A stretch of 64,000 nucleotides of DNA from positions 2,046,001 to 2,110,000 of the forward strand of contig CM031556.1 in assembly GCA_018466975.1 (NCBI GenBank), read 5' to 3'. Below are positions 53,275 through 64,000 of the stretch, one piece after another. The stretch is from Sparassis latifolia (taxonomy: Eukaryota; Basidiomycota; Agaricomycetes; Polyporales; Sparassidaceae). Within the stretch, counting starts at the first letter, position 1. Each line of letters starts with the position of its first letter. The position numbers were made by a program, and so were the translations under genes. The notes below the pieces were generated by a model. It was not told where the DNA came from. It searched no databases and saw only the letters and a list, made by a program, of their open reading frames with translations.

Positions 53275-55685
53275 ATGTCTGATCCACGATTCGCCAGGTT
53301 CAAGACCGACCCTCGCTTTCGTCGTATTAAAAACCATCAGTCAAAAGTTGTTGTAGACGATCGCTTCAAGAGTGTGCTCGAAGTCGGCAGCAAGAAGCGG
53401 AAGAAGGGCAAAGGTGCGCACTGTAGTGCGCATGAATTGCACGACCCATTCAGTGATGTCTAAACATAGGGCGCGTGGACAAGTATGGAAAACCACTGGC
53501 GGATACACAAGAGCAGGATGACTTGCGCCGATTCTACCGCATAGAGCAAGACGACAAGCCCGCTGAACCGGAAGCGAACGCTGGTCCAGATTATGCTCGC
53601 GGAGCGGTACTCTTGGAATCATCTGATGAGGAGGCAGATGGACCTGAAAACACAGTGGGAGATGACGAAAGCGACATAGAAGGCGTCGTTACCCTGGGAC
53701 GCGACATCTCGAAGCCCATTGCTGTCCCGGATGAAGAACAAGAAATTGACCTGGATGAAAACAGTTACGCTGAGTTGGATGCTCAGGCTGCTGCCTACGC
53801 GAAAGCGAATCCAGAGCAGGAAGAGGTTCAAGTTCCCCGCACTCGGCGACTTGCAGTCGTGAACTTGGATTGGGACTGCGTTCGCGCAACTCATCTCTAT
53901 CGCATTTTTGCGTCGCTCGTGTCGCCAAATGCATCTGCTGTGGCCTCTTCGTCCACCTCCACCTTCATTGTCAAAGGAAAGCAAAGGCATACTGTGACTC
54001 AGGTTGTGCGTGGCAAAGTCTTGAGTGTTCGAGTATATCCCAGCCAGTTCGGCAAGGAACGCATGGCTAAGGAGGAGAAGGAGGGTCCTCCCCCCGAGGT
54101 CTTCAAGAAGAACAGGGAACTTGACGCTGAAGAAATTAACGAGCGTACTATCTATGAGACGGGTGATGGCGAGGATTACGATGAGGATATGCTCAGAAAA
54201 TATCAGCTAGAGAGGTTAAGGTGCGTTCACAGTATCTGCGTCGGTGTGGCAATCCCAGTTTATGAAACCTGAACATAGGTATTACTACGCAGTTTTGGAA
54301 TGTGACACCGTGGAGGCTGCCTCCCATATCTACACCGAGTTGGAAGGGTCAGAGCTCGAGCGTTCTGCGAACGTGTTCGATCTCAGTTTTGTGCCCGATA
54401 ACATGACTTTCGACGATGAACCCAGGTACAGCCCACGCGTTTGACTGTGATCTTTCTTCTGACAATTAGTACCAGAGATGAAGCTACTGACGATTTGAAC
54501 GTCCCTTACAAAGGTTTAGAGTTCGTGACAGATGTACGTGAAATGTACATTGTCTACATAGCATTCTCTCACCAGAACCATTCAGGCTCTTAGGCATTCA
54601 AAAGTCAAGTTGACATGGGATGAGGACGACCCGGAGCGGATACAACTGACGCGGCGAATTCTATCGCGCAGAGAGATTGACGACAATGATTTCAAGGCCT
54701 ATATAGCCTCGTCCACGTCCGGATCGGAGGATGAGGCCAATACTATTATTCAGAAACGCGGAGAGAAAGGGCCTATCAATCGAGACAAGCTCCGCTCACT
54801 TCTGCTGGGGAGCGACGTGGATATGCCAGAAGGATGGAACACGGGTCGTGGGGAGGATGATCGTGAGGTCGACATGGAGATCACGTTCACACCTGGACTC
54901 AGCACAGCAAATGATGACCAGGAGGAGACTACGCTTGAGAAGTACAAGCGTAAGATGAAGGAGAAGAAGAAGAAGCGCAAGGAAGAGATGGCGAAGAAGG
55001 GAGCCGATGATCATGCGGATGAGAAACCGCGTGTGGAGGACGACTTCTTCGCCGGGGAAAGCGACGATGAGTCAGTTGACGAGGATGACGATACAGAGCC
55101 GGATGTGCACAAGGCGAAAGGGAAGCGGGGGAAATCCCCGAACGTGATCATAGCCAGTCATCTGAAGGAGCCAAGCCGACATGTGTCGACTGCCGGGGAG
55201 CTTGCTCTTCTTGCTTCCTCGGGCAATCCCGACGGCGAGCCCAAACATTTCGACATGAAGGCAGTAATTAAAGCAGAAAAGGCTAAGGGTAGGAAGAAAC
55301 GCAAGAAGACGGATGCCGAATATGAAAACGAGCTGCAGGAGGACTTCACAATCGACGTCAAGGACGAACGTTTCAAGGCTGTCCACGAAGATTATGCCTT
55401 TGCGATCGACCCTAGCAATCCTCAGTACGTGACCTTCAGTCGGCTCGTAGCTGTTTTCGTAATTCACTTTCACGTTTCAGTTTCAAGAAGACGGAGAGTA
55501 TGTCTGCACTTCTGGAAGAACGTCATAAGAGGCAGGGCAAGAAAGCAGCTGGTGCGAGCAAACGAGCTGTTGTGGAACCACGGGCTTCGGTGGAGCAGAA
55601 CAACCTGAAGGGCTTGGTAGACAGTGTGAAGAGGAAGAGCGCAGTAGCAGAGCATGCAGGAGTTGGCAAGCGAAGAAGGATTTGA
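53275..55685 (+). CDS. ESF1: Pre-rRNA processing protein ESF1 (NUC153 domain)
   Basis: About 710 aa. The N-terminus MSDPRFARFKTDPRFRR is diagnostic of ESF1. It is followed by VDKYGKPL, RRFYRIE, long acidic stretches, the conserved RLAVVNLDWDCVRATHLYRI and the YYYAVLECDTVEAASHIY segment, then FVPDNMTF and LTWDEDDPERI. A Lys/Glu coiled-coil (KYKRKMKEKKKKRKEEMAKK) precedes the C-terminal NUC153 motif (DERFKAVHEDYAFAIDPSNP). ESF1 is a nucleolar factor needed for 18S rRNA maturation. Introns interrupt after KKGK, ERLR, DDEPR, EFVTD and SNPQ. Confidence 0.94.
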
Positions 55686-55858
55686 TGTGTATTGTGCTTG
55701 TATCCAAGAGTAGACATCGATAACATGACGAGATGCTGGAAAGGATACGAAGACGACCTGTGCGATTGATACATAGTAGTTATTACAAAAATTGAGTGTA
55801 ACATCATATCCAAGCTGGTGGAGTCCGGGCCCTAAGAACAACTCTGACGTCCAAATCC

Positions 55859-56766
55859 TCATGAGATCTTAGCGTTAGAGAAATCGAGTTCTGGATGGGC
55901 TTCCTGGAATTTCTTGAGAGTCTGGGATCAGATGTGAATGTCTGTTTTGGAACCGTTACTATTATTTATAGCCACTAACCTCCATCTTCTTAATCTCGTC
56001 GGATGTAGGCTTGCCCATTTGCTATAGCCATGACATGTCAGGTGCGGTTGAGAGTACAAAAGACCATAGCATACCTTCTGCTGATTATCAAACTACACCA
56101 CAAGTACGTCAGTAGATGGTAAGTGGCCATATGAAATGATCTGACCATCATCTTCTCGACCATGCCCCTGTAAAGACATAAGAAGGATCCACGACGAAAG
56201 ACCGATCGGTACCTACCTTGTCTCTCCGTCGAGGTCGCTGAGCTGGCTATTTTCCGGCTGGATCTTTGTCGTATCAATTTTAGGATGGTGTGTGAGTACG
56301 TTCTCCCACCACTGCTGTTTGTTCACTTTCTCGAGATGGATATAGACCGCTTCTTGATCCTCTGGAAAGATGAAGCGGTCAGAAAAAGCGGAAAATCCAG
56401 GCGACACTCATTAGAGTTACTTACCCACCATCCAAGTACTCTCCTCCACCTTAATGTCCTTACACAGCTCGCCTTCCATGATCTTGTCTTTCCCCTTCAG
56501 CCCGACACTCAATTTCTTCTTCTGGATTACGACACTGAGATCTCTTCCGCGTGTTCCCTTAGGTACTGGGACAACAATGTCGACTTCCCCTAGTTCCTGC
56601 TTCCAAGTGTAAGGCAACCCTGATGTAATCACTCAGTACCACCGGAAGTGCACCGCAAAGGAGTGCAAACAGGCGCACCAGCCTGTTCTGCTGCCTCGCG
56701 CTGGCGATCGGCCTTATCACGAACCTCTCTTTCTTCCTTGGTCAACTTGTCGTAGTCGTCAGGCAT
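55859..56766 (-). CDS. nudC: Nuclear movement protein NudC
   Basis: The first exon (56679-56766) encodes [20 protein letters not shown] and a charged helix. The CS/p23-like domain follows across exons: [52 protein letters not shown] and [14 protein letters not shown] with the family tryptophans. The C-terminus is [18 protein letters not shown]. NudC is a dynein/Hsp90 co-chaperone required for nuclear migration in hyphae. Very short exons lie between 55980 and 56220. The gene is divergent from the Siz-type ligase across 266 bp. Confidence 0.92.
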
Positions 56767-56883
56767 ATCTGCAGGTATAGCGGCGGTTGTGGCCTATGCT
56801 GTTGTAGTTGAGCGTATACTCAGCGAGTGCGCAAGAGTGTATATCGAGACTATCGTAGATTCGTAGATCGAGAAGATGAAGAC

Positions 56884-56889
56884 CACGTG
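56884..56889. promoter_or_regulatory. CACGTG in the nudC / Siz divergent promoter
   Basis: Lies 118 bp before the nudC ATG and 144 bp before the Siz ATG, again as CACGTGAT. Confidence 0.35.
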
Positions 56890-57032
56890 ATTGAGCTCGT
56901 CAAAGACAATTTTCCCACGCCCCCTCAGCCTGGAGGACTTGAGCGCCACCGACTTGACTGTCCAATCTCCTGCCGTTGCTCTCTGACTGCTGCTTGTCCT
57001 CTCAACTTATTGGCGTCGCCTTTTGCATCTCG

Positions 57033-59588
57033 ATGGCGACCTCTTGGGATGATTTTGAGGTGAGTCTGAGGTCGTTGGCTAGAGTTGTCGCTGTTTATGA
57101 TGTTTGGTGTCGCAGACTTCACGGCACAACGTGAAGCTCAATACCGTGGATCGCCTCAAGCAAATACTCACCGGATTCAACGAAGAATGCCAGACGAACC
57201 TCACAAAGTCAGGGAAGAAACAGGAACTCATTGAGAGGATCACACGAGAGCTGGATCAGTGGAGGCGCACCAACAATATCGACAAATGGGCCAAAGCCAG
57301 AGTCATTTTAAACCAGGTACGAACCATAGGAATGTGAGTAGGTTTCCTCTTGTCGGAACACTTTTCATGTAACTAAATTGGTTCTTCGTTGATGCTATGG
57401 TGCTCATGTGTTTGTCCGCCTTTCAGGTACAGTCCTACCAGAATGTCCGGAGAACATTCCTTTACGACCTCCGTACCCCCTCACAAGACGTATCCTGCAG
57501 CTAGTTCTGTGGGACACGGATATCAAAGCAGCGTCTCGGGGAGTTCTAGTAGCTTACCCCGTTACGATCCGTATGCACCAGCTCGAATTCCAACTGCGAC
57601 TCATCCCTCGACATCTACTGTACACCCACCCACACCCAGTAAATATTTGCATACCTTATCTATAGCGGCTTCTGATGAGGATTTGCAGGTATCCGTTTCA
57701 AGCCCTCCCCGTTCTTCCGAGTAGAACGAGCCGTTTCGTCTGTTGTGGAATGCCCAGGTATATGTCTTTAAATCCCTGTGGCATAACTGACACAAAATCA
57801 GAATCCACGAGTGCCTTGGATCGCCGACAACAGTCAATCGTGTTCACGATGCCCAACGACGTTGTCATGAAATTGAATTCATCGAAGTGAGCTAAATTCC
57901 TTCTACGTCTACCTAGGATTTACCGCGTGCACAGTCCCACATATCAGCTTCGTCTGTATTGTACATCATCGACGTACTACATGCCTTCCAGTGCATTTCG
58001 AACTACATCGGGGCCCTGTCCAATCGAATTTCCGCCTACGTGTGAAGTTCGAGTGAACGGTGTCCCTTTGACGGCAAATTTGAAGGGAATGAAGAAAAAG
58101 CCGGGAACAGCTCCACCCCCCGACTTAGGAAAGTCGCTGAGAACATCCAGTGGCGCATCGAATCGAATTGAAATGGTGTATGTCAACAGTCAACAGCCTG
58201 TCCTATCCAAGGTACGAAATTCAGCCCTTATAGAGTTTGTGTTGTGCTCACTCTAATTTACCAGAAATACTACCTTGTGGTCATGCTCGTTGAGACCACC
58301 ACTGTGGACCAGTTGATCGAGCGTCTGAAAAAGGGGAAGTACAAGAGTAGCCATGACATCGTCACGAAGAGTACGCCGGATTTTACTTTTTCTCCGTTGC
58401 TTTTCACGAAATACCTTACATAGTGGCTCAATCTGCCGCGACGGATGATGACATCGTGGCGGGTCAGCAGAAGATGTCGTTAAAGTGCCCCGTAAGTTTC
58501 TCGGTGTCTGTCAACATAAATGGCTCTTAATTAAAAACAAACAGCTGAGCTATATGCGCATTGTTACGCCTTGTCGATCGTCCCTATGCGTCCATTCTCA
58601 GTGTTTTGATGCATTGTCGTGGTTCTCACTCATGGAGCAGACCACGACTTGGCTGTGCCCAGTTTGTGAGAAGGTGCTGAATCCTGAAGACCTCATTGTG
58701 GATGGGTGGGTCTTTCAAGATTTGTTTTACGTCGCCAAGGACTGACCCCAATGATTCTCTCTCCATATCCGATCTAGTTATTTTGACGAGATTCTAAAGC
58801 AAACGCCTGAAAGCGTCGAAGACGTTCTCGTGGAATCTGATGGGCAATGGCACTCCTCCGATAACAAATGCGGTTCAGCAGAGTGGAAGGCTGCTCATTC
58901 ACCTGCAAAAGTCCTAGCTGCACTCCATCCTGCGCCTGCTGTGAAACGTGCCGACACTCCTGTAAAGGTCGTACCGAATGGTGTAAACGGCGAGGCCAAG
59001 TCCGGTCCAAATAACGCGGAGATTGTCATCTTGGATTCAGACGACGAGGATGAGGGTAGAGTGAAAAGGGAGCTGTCACCATCATACGACGGTGCCCCTG
59101 GAAGCTCCAATGTCAGTCAGGCCTCGCTGCCACCACGTTCGCAGTCTCAAAGTACCGACGTGATCGATCTCACGCTGGACTCTGAGGACGAAGATTCGCC
59201 AACGACTCTCTCCAGGAAGAGGAAGACGGTGGAGATTGACTTACCCTCTCCGACTGAGCAAATTTGGAAGAAATCGCGTTCTGAGGCGTCAGTACCCGCG
59301 TCGACTCATACTGCCGGGAGCTCTCATAGCTCATACCTCCAGAGCCCCCACTTTCCAGCATCTCGAGAACTTGCCTCGCGTTCCCTCAGCGGTGCTATTC
59401 CCACTTCATCTTCTAGCTACCAGCCTTCGTACCCTGGAACCGGGGGAGCACAGTATCTCCCGATGGCTCTGCCTCCTCGGCGACCACCTGGCACTGTACA
59501 CAACGAGCATTACAGCGATATAACCAATCCTTACATGCCGAGGATTAATGGTGGAGGTTCTGCGTCGCCGAACAGCTGGCGATTGTGA
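57033..59588 (+). CDS. SIZ1: Siz/PIAS-type SUMO E3 ligase
   Basis: About 650 aa. The first exon encodes MATSWDDFE. A SAP domain follows (TVDRLKQILTGFNEECQTN, TKSGKKQELIERI) for DNA binding, then a Ser/Pro-rich region, a PINIT domain (YQLRLYCTSSTYYM, IEFPPTCEVRVNG, NRIEMVYVNS) and an SP-RING (LKCPLSYMRIVTPCRSSLCVHSQCFD given in parts, WLCPVCEKVLNPEDLIVDG). The C-terminal tail has two SUMO-interacting motifs (EIVILDSDDEDE and DVIDLTLDSEDED). It should transfer SUMO from Ubc9 to nuclear targets, PCNA and septins in yeast. The SP-RING region is interrupted by an intron after KCP, so a short extra segment there depends on the exact acceptor. Confidence 0.92.
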
Positions 59589-59972
59589 GTGAGCGATGGG
59601 AGGCTATTGCTGGTTAGGTTGTCCTGCATGGTATTAATGCACATGTTACGATATCACCTGGTTGAACTTATGCAGAGCGTAATGAGATTGACGTCATGGC
59701 TGACAAATATTGCCAGACGGGAGGGATGCATGCCGTGTTGACGCCGTCCGAAAAAAAATTGGAGGGAAGTTTTCAAAGCCGGTGGTTGGCCGGAGGGGGA
59801 GTTTGCTGGTCGCTTGCACGGGCCGAATCGGTGGTATTCGGGCAATTGCGTTGCCGGCACGTTCCGAAAAGGTACTTAGCCCTTCTCACGCAATCGGTTT
59901 CTTTCTTCAGCTTGTCCACCATCTCCCTCCACTCAGTTCGTTTTCCCCTCCTCCCTCGGTTTCCCCGTCAAA
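59589..59972. other. Intergenic region before ADP/ATP carrier
   Basis: No gene. The 90 bp before the carrier ATG are strongly pyrimidine-rich (CTTGTCCACCATCTCCCTCC), typical of highly expressed fungal genes. Confidence 0.5.
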
Positions 59973-61280
59973 ATGGCCGAACAGAAGAAGGGCAAGACTC
60001 CTAAGGAGTTCTTCAGTACGTGTGCATCAATTTTTTTTCTGCTGCTGATCTGGCACTTATTGCAGTCGATTTCATGATGGGTGGTGTGTCTGCTGTACGT
60101 GTCACTTGTTTTGCACATTTCTGGCGTCAGTCTGACTGCGCTTTGTATATATTAGGCCGTCGCAAAGACCAGCGCTGCTCCCATCGAACGAATCAAACTT
60201 CTTGTTCAGAACCAAGATGAGATGGTCAGTGTTACGTGTCACTTTCTAACGTTTTTGGGATGATGATTGTGTGCAGATCAAGCAAGGCCGTCTTTCTGAG
60301 CCCTACAAGGGCGTCATCGACTGCTTCTCGCGGACTTACCGTGACGAGGGTTTGGTTTCTCTGTGGAGGGGTAACACCGCCAACGTCATCCGATACTTCC
60401 CTACGCAGGCTTTGAACTTCGCGTTCAGTCAGTGTCTGCTTTATTTCCTTCAGAAAGTTTTCCTGACGTGTCCCAGAGGACTACTTCAAGTCATTATTCG
60501 GCTTCAAGAAGCAGGAGGGATACTGGAAGTGGTTTGCTGGCAACGTCGCCTCCGGTGCTGCGGCTGGTGCTTCATCACTGCTCTTCGTGTACTCTCTGGA
60601 TTATGCTCGTACTCGTCTCGCGAACGATGCGAAGTCAGCCAAGGGTGGAGGAGCTCGTCAGTTCAACGGTCTTGTTGATGTCTACAAGAAAACGCTCGCT
60701 TCCGATGGCATCGCCGGCCTCTACCGTGGCTTCGTTCCCTCGGTTGTCGGCATCGTCGTGTACCGTGGTCTCTACTTCGGTGTCTACGACTCACTCAGTA
60801 CGTCGTGTATCGAGACATTATTATATCGCTGACGCGTCCTTCAGAGCCTGTTGTCCTCATTGGTGCGCTGGAAGGTTCTTTCCTTGCGTCCTTCATGCTT
60901 GGTTGGGGTGTTACTGTTGGCGCCGGTCTTGCTTCTTACCCTCTGGATACCATTCGGTATGTGTTCCTTTGTTTTGCAGTTCGCGTGTGATTTGACGATT
61001 GGAGTTAGTCGTCGCATGATGATGACTTCCGGTGCAAAGGTGCACTACAAGTCCATGTTCGACGCTGGCGCGCAAATCGTTGCCAAAGAGGGTACCAAGT
61101 CGCTTTTCAAGGGTGCTGGCGCCAATATCTTGCGTGGTGTTGCTGGTGCTGGTGTCTTGTCGCTATACGACAAGTTCCAGGAGGTGATCTTTGGCAAGGT
61201 CTACTCTGGTGGTAAGTGGTCTGATTGTTATCAATGTGGCCGCTGTGCTCACAATCTGCGAATGTGTAGGCTCCGGCTAA
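59973..61280 (+). CDS. AAC: Mitochondrial ADP/ATP carrier
   Basis: About 310 aa over eight or so exons. Three repeats carry the carrier signature: [27 protein letters not shown] and [15 protein letters not shown]; the last holds RRRMMM, the diagnostic motif of ADP/ATP carriers. Other segments are [40 protein letters not shown] and [20 protein letters not shown]. It exchanges cytosolic ADP for matrix ATP in the inner membrane. The last intron (GTAAGT near 61213) brings in a tiny final exon for GSG and stop. Confidence 0.97.
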
Positions 61281-61507
61281 GCGTGTCGACTTTCGTGGTA
61301 ATTAGTAGTAGTCCCCTAGTCTCACTTATTGTGCACATTTCCGCAATAGAGCCTGTTAGTAGTTCATTTGGTTTGTTGTTTTGTTCGGATGCCAATGAAG
61401 TGCACGTAGATTTGCAAATGACAGATACCCTCAATTTTGGTGCTGAGTCTGAATTGTATAGGCGGAGGACGCCGCGGTCGATACACACTTTGTTGTAATT
61501 CTGATCG

Positions 61508-64000
61508 ATGCGATGGCTTGCACACGTCCTGCGGTTTAATTGTGCAAATATTCGTCGGTATAGCGTTACCCATGACAAGCCGGTTGTTCTGCGCCCATAC
61601 CAGGAGTCCTGCCTGGACGCTTGTCTCGACGCTCTCAAGGCTGGTTCAACTCGTATAGGCGTTTCTCTGCCCACCGGCTCCGGGAAAACAACCGTATTCA
61701 TATCTTTACTATCTCGCATATCTTCTCCACAGGGGTTCCCGGGCGCAAGTCGTGCACTCATAGTCGTAAATAGCATTGAACTTGCTTTGCAAGCGGCTAC
61801 TCAGGCAAAGAAGTTATGTCCCCATTGGAGTGTGGAGATCGAGCAGGGAGCCAAACACAAGGCTTCTGGTGTAGCGGACGTGTGAGCTCCTTACTTCCTG
61901 AGCATCTGGCTGTTATACTCAAGGTCTGAGTTAAGGACCGTTGCTACATATCAAACATTATTGCAATCCCAACGATTGGCCAAGTTCGATCCCACCTCTC
62001 TGAAAGCCGTCATAGTCGACGAGGCTCACCATGCAGCTGCACCCTCGTATGTCCGACTGCCTTGACACATTGTGCAGATGCTGATGTGTATGCAGCTATC
62101 GTCGCATTCTATCGCATTTTGACGCATCAGTGAAAAACCCTGATCCAGCATTTGAAGCGCCCAAGCTACGGCATTCCATCCCTATTCTAGGTTTCTCGGC
62201 GACCTTCAGCAGACACGACGGTCTTGCTCTTGGATCCGTATTCGAGTGTATAGTCTACCACCGGGATTTTTTAGAGATGATCAAGGAGCAATGGTGGGTT
62301 TAGTCGTTGCTGAGGTGTGCTCTGGCGTGGTTGACTTTCACTTAGGCTTTGCAATGTCCGGTTCACGTCTGTCAAAGCTAACATCGATCTCAGTGGGGTC
62401 ACTGTTAACTCTCGGACGGGCGACTTCAATCCTACCAGCTTGGCGCATGTGATCAACACAGACGTCGTCAACAAGCTTGTTGTGCAGACATGGTTGGATA
62501 GGGCGGCGGAGCGCAAATCGACCCTTGTCTTTTGCGTGAACCTCGCTCACGTTCGGCATTTGACGTCTGCCTTTAGAGCAGCCGGTATTGATGCTCGGTA
62601 TGTCTACTCGGGCACACCAGCTGAAGAGCGCAAGGCCCTCATTGCGTCTTTCAAGGATGGGAAGTTCCCCGTGCTAGTGAATTGCGGTTAGTAATAAACA
62701 TTGTGCAAGTCAACCTGTGGGCTTACTGCTGGAGGAATGCTCAGCTATTTTGACGGAGGGAGCAGACATACCCAATATTGATTGTGTAATAGTGGCGCGA
62801 CCAACTCGCTCACGCAACATATTCGCCCAAATGGTTCGTACAGCTCGGCGAATGTGACCCATGCACTGACGTTTTGTTACAGATCGGCCGAGGGATGAGA
62901 CTTTCGCCTCAAACAGGGAAGGAAGACTGTCGAATTATTGACTTCGTCGATTCCACCAATCGTATGCCGGGTGTAGTCTCAACGCCTACCTTGTTTGGTC
63001 TCGATCCTTCTGAACTTATTGATGGTGAGGTGTGCTCTTGCCTCTGGGTCTCCAGGTGTTCATGCTCGGCTTAGACGAAAGCGCAGAGTCTCTTGAGCAG
63101 CGTGTCGAAGCCCCCAGTGAGATGTCGGATTCCAAAGAGACGTTGAGGTTTGACAGCCTCAATGACATCCCCGACCCCAAGTCGGTCACCTATGTCGATT
63201 ATGAAGACCCATTTGCACTCGTCGACCAATCACATGGAGCGCCGCATATTCGCAAATTGAGTAGCCATGCATGGGTTGGCTGTGGTGAAGACATCTATGT
63301 TCTGGAATGTCTCGGTAAAGGACACATCCGCATTGAGAAGACTGAAGGAGACGAAGGTATGTATACGTCAACCTGCCCTTATCTCGGTCCTAACGCCATG
63401 CCTGCAGAGAACGAAATTCTGTTTCAGGCTCACTACACACCTCCGACCCTTCCAATGGGCACTGCTTTCACGCTGAAGATCTCACCTTTCCAAAGAAGCA
63501 GGAAGATCCTGACGGCGACATCGTTGGTCGAAGCGCTTCGTGGTTGTGACACATACGCAAAAACAAAAGCGGTGCAGGGATCTCTCGCCATGGGGTATGA
63601 TAGACAGGCTCTGGTATATTGCTGGAAGTCAAACGTTAACAACGCTGATGTCTAGGCTTCTCCGTTCCGCAAGATGGAGGAGGGAGCCCGCCACAGACAA
63701 TCAGAAGAAGTTCATTGGCAAGCGATGGAAGAGTCGGAAGGATATCGTTATCGGAGATGGGAATGAGCCAGACAGCATTGAACAAAGACTCGCGAGACTG
63801 ACGAAGGGGGAGGCTGCCAACGTCATTATTCGGTTAAAACATGGCGCCCAGGTATGACTTTTCGTCGCGGTAACAATCGTCTCAATCAATTTTTCACCGT
63901 GCTAGGCTCGTTACGAGAAGAAAGCAAAGGCTAACCAGAAAGTAGCCCAATCCATCGCCAAGGAGAGGATGAGAAAAGCAAGAGAACACGTTCGGGTAGG
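61508..64000 (+). CDS. IRC3: Irc3-like mitochondrial SF2 DNA helicase, C-terminus beyond window
   Basis: The ATG at 61508 opens [19 protein letters not shown], a likely mitochondrial presequence. The helicase core follows: [16 protein letters not shown] (Q motif-like), [16 protein letters not shown] (Walker A), [14 protein letters not shown] (motif II), [12 protein letters not shown] (motif III), [32 protein letters not shown] and [18 protein letters not shown] (motif VI). The C-terminal part ([32 protein letters not shown]) fits Irc3, a branch-migration helicase maintaining mitochondrial DNA in yeast. The coding sequence continues to the last base of the window through a Lys-rich helix, so the stop is outside. 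Confidence 0.88.

Noticed and set aside
1..64000. tRNA genes, rRNA, CRISPR arrays, transposases
   Set aside because: No B-box with matching acceptor stem, no rRNA core, no regular spacer-repeat array and no integrase, reverse transcriptase or transposase motif was found on either strand by eye.

Overview
This window comes from a compact nuclear fungal genome, very probably a basidiomycete of the Agaricomycetes. The reasons are dense genes on both strands, many 47-65 nt introns with GTRNGT...CTNA...YAG signals, intergenic gaps mostly of 100-700 bp, and family types typical of filamentous basidiomycetes: a NoxA-type NADPH oxidase, a cytochrome b5-fused sphingolipid-type desaturase, an EED-like Polycomb WD40 protein, a Ser-rich single-pass membrane protein and a Kex2-type repeat precursor. 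I see no transposon, CRISPR array, rRNA or convincing tRNA.

Layout. 1-9.6 kb: the N-terminal part of an uncharacterised gene (-), a RING-CH membrane ubiquitin ligase (+), nucleoporin Nup155/157/170 (-), an RNase III-domain protein with a SUMO-interacting tail (+) and Mad2 (+). 10-20 kb: NADPH oxidase NoxA, a RecQ helicase, TFIID subunit TAF5 and a small PH/RanBD-like protein, all +. 20.8-30 kb: a Ser-rich membrane protein (-), a cytochrome b5-desaturase (+), ribosomal protein eL13 (-) and a MetE-like methyltransferase (+). 30.9-41 kb: Pal1 (+), HIS7 (-) divergent from SER3/33 (+), RAD51 (-) and mitochondrial uL4 (-) in tandem, and uS9 (+). 41-53 kb: a Rad5/HLTF translocase (+), a BRCT-Myb Rap1-like protein (+), a complex I Tim17-family subunit (-), an EED-like WD40 protein (+) and a secreted Kex2-repeat precursor (-). 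53-64 kb: ESF1 (+), NudC (-), a Siz/PIAS SUMO ligase (+), the ADP/ATP carrier (+) and an Irc3-like helicase (+, runs off the end).

How the genes relate. Most are housekeeping. Several act in genome stability and chromatin (Mad2, RecQ, Rad51, Rad5, Rap1-like, EED-like, Irc3), and SUMO recurs (a Siz ligase plus an RNase III protein with SUMO-interacting motifs). Promoters of mad2, recQ and rad51 carry ACGCGT (MCB-type) elements close to their start codons. CACGTG lies upstream of at least nine transcription units. The shared HIS7-SER3 promoter has two TGACTC (Gcn4-type) elements.

The most novel item is the 153-aa secreted precursor at 52400-52921. It carries three copies of a peptide with the invariant core IPAEVPTM, separated by Lys-Arg sites, and the copies differ mainly at synonymous positions. 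The BRCT-BRCT-Myb protein at 46428-48975 is a plausible basidiomycete Rap1. Exon boundaries were placed by eye from splice signals and protein similarity remembered from families; no database search was possible.
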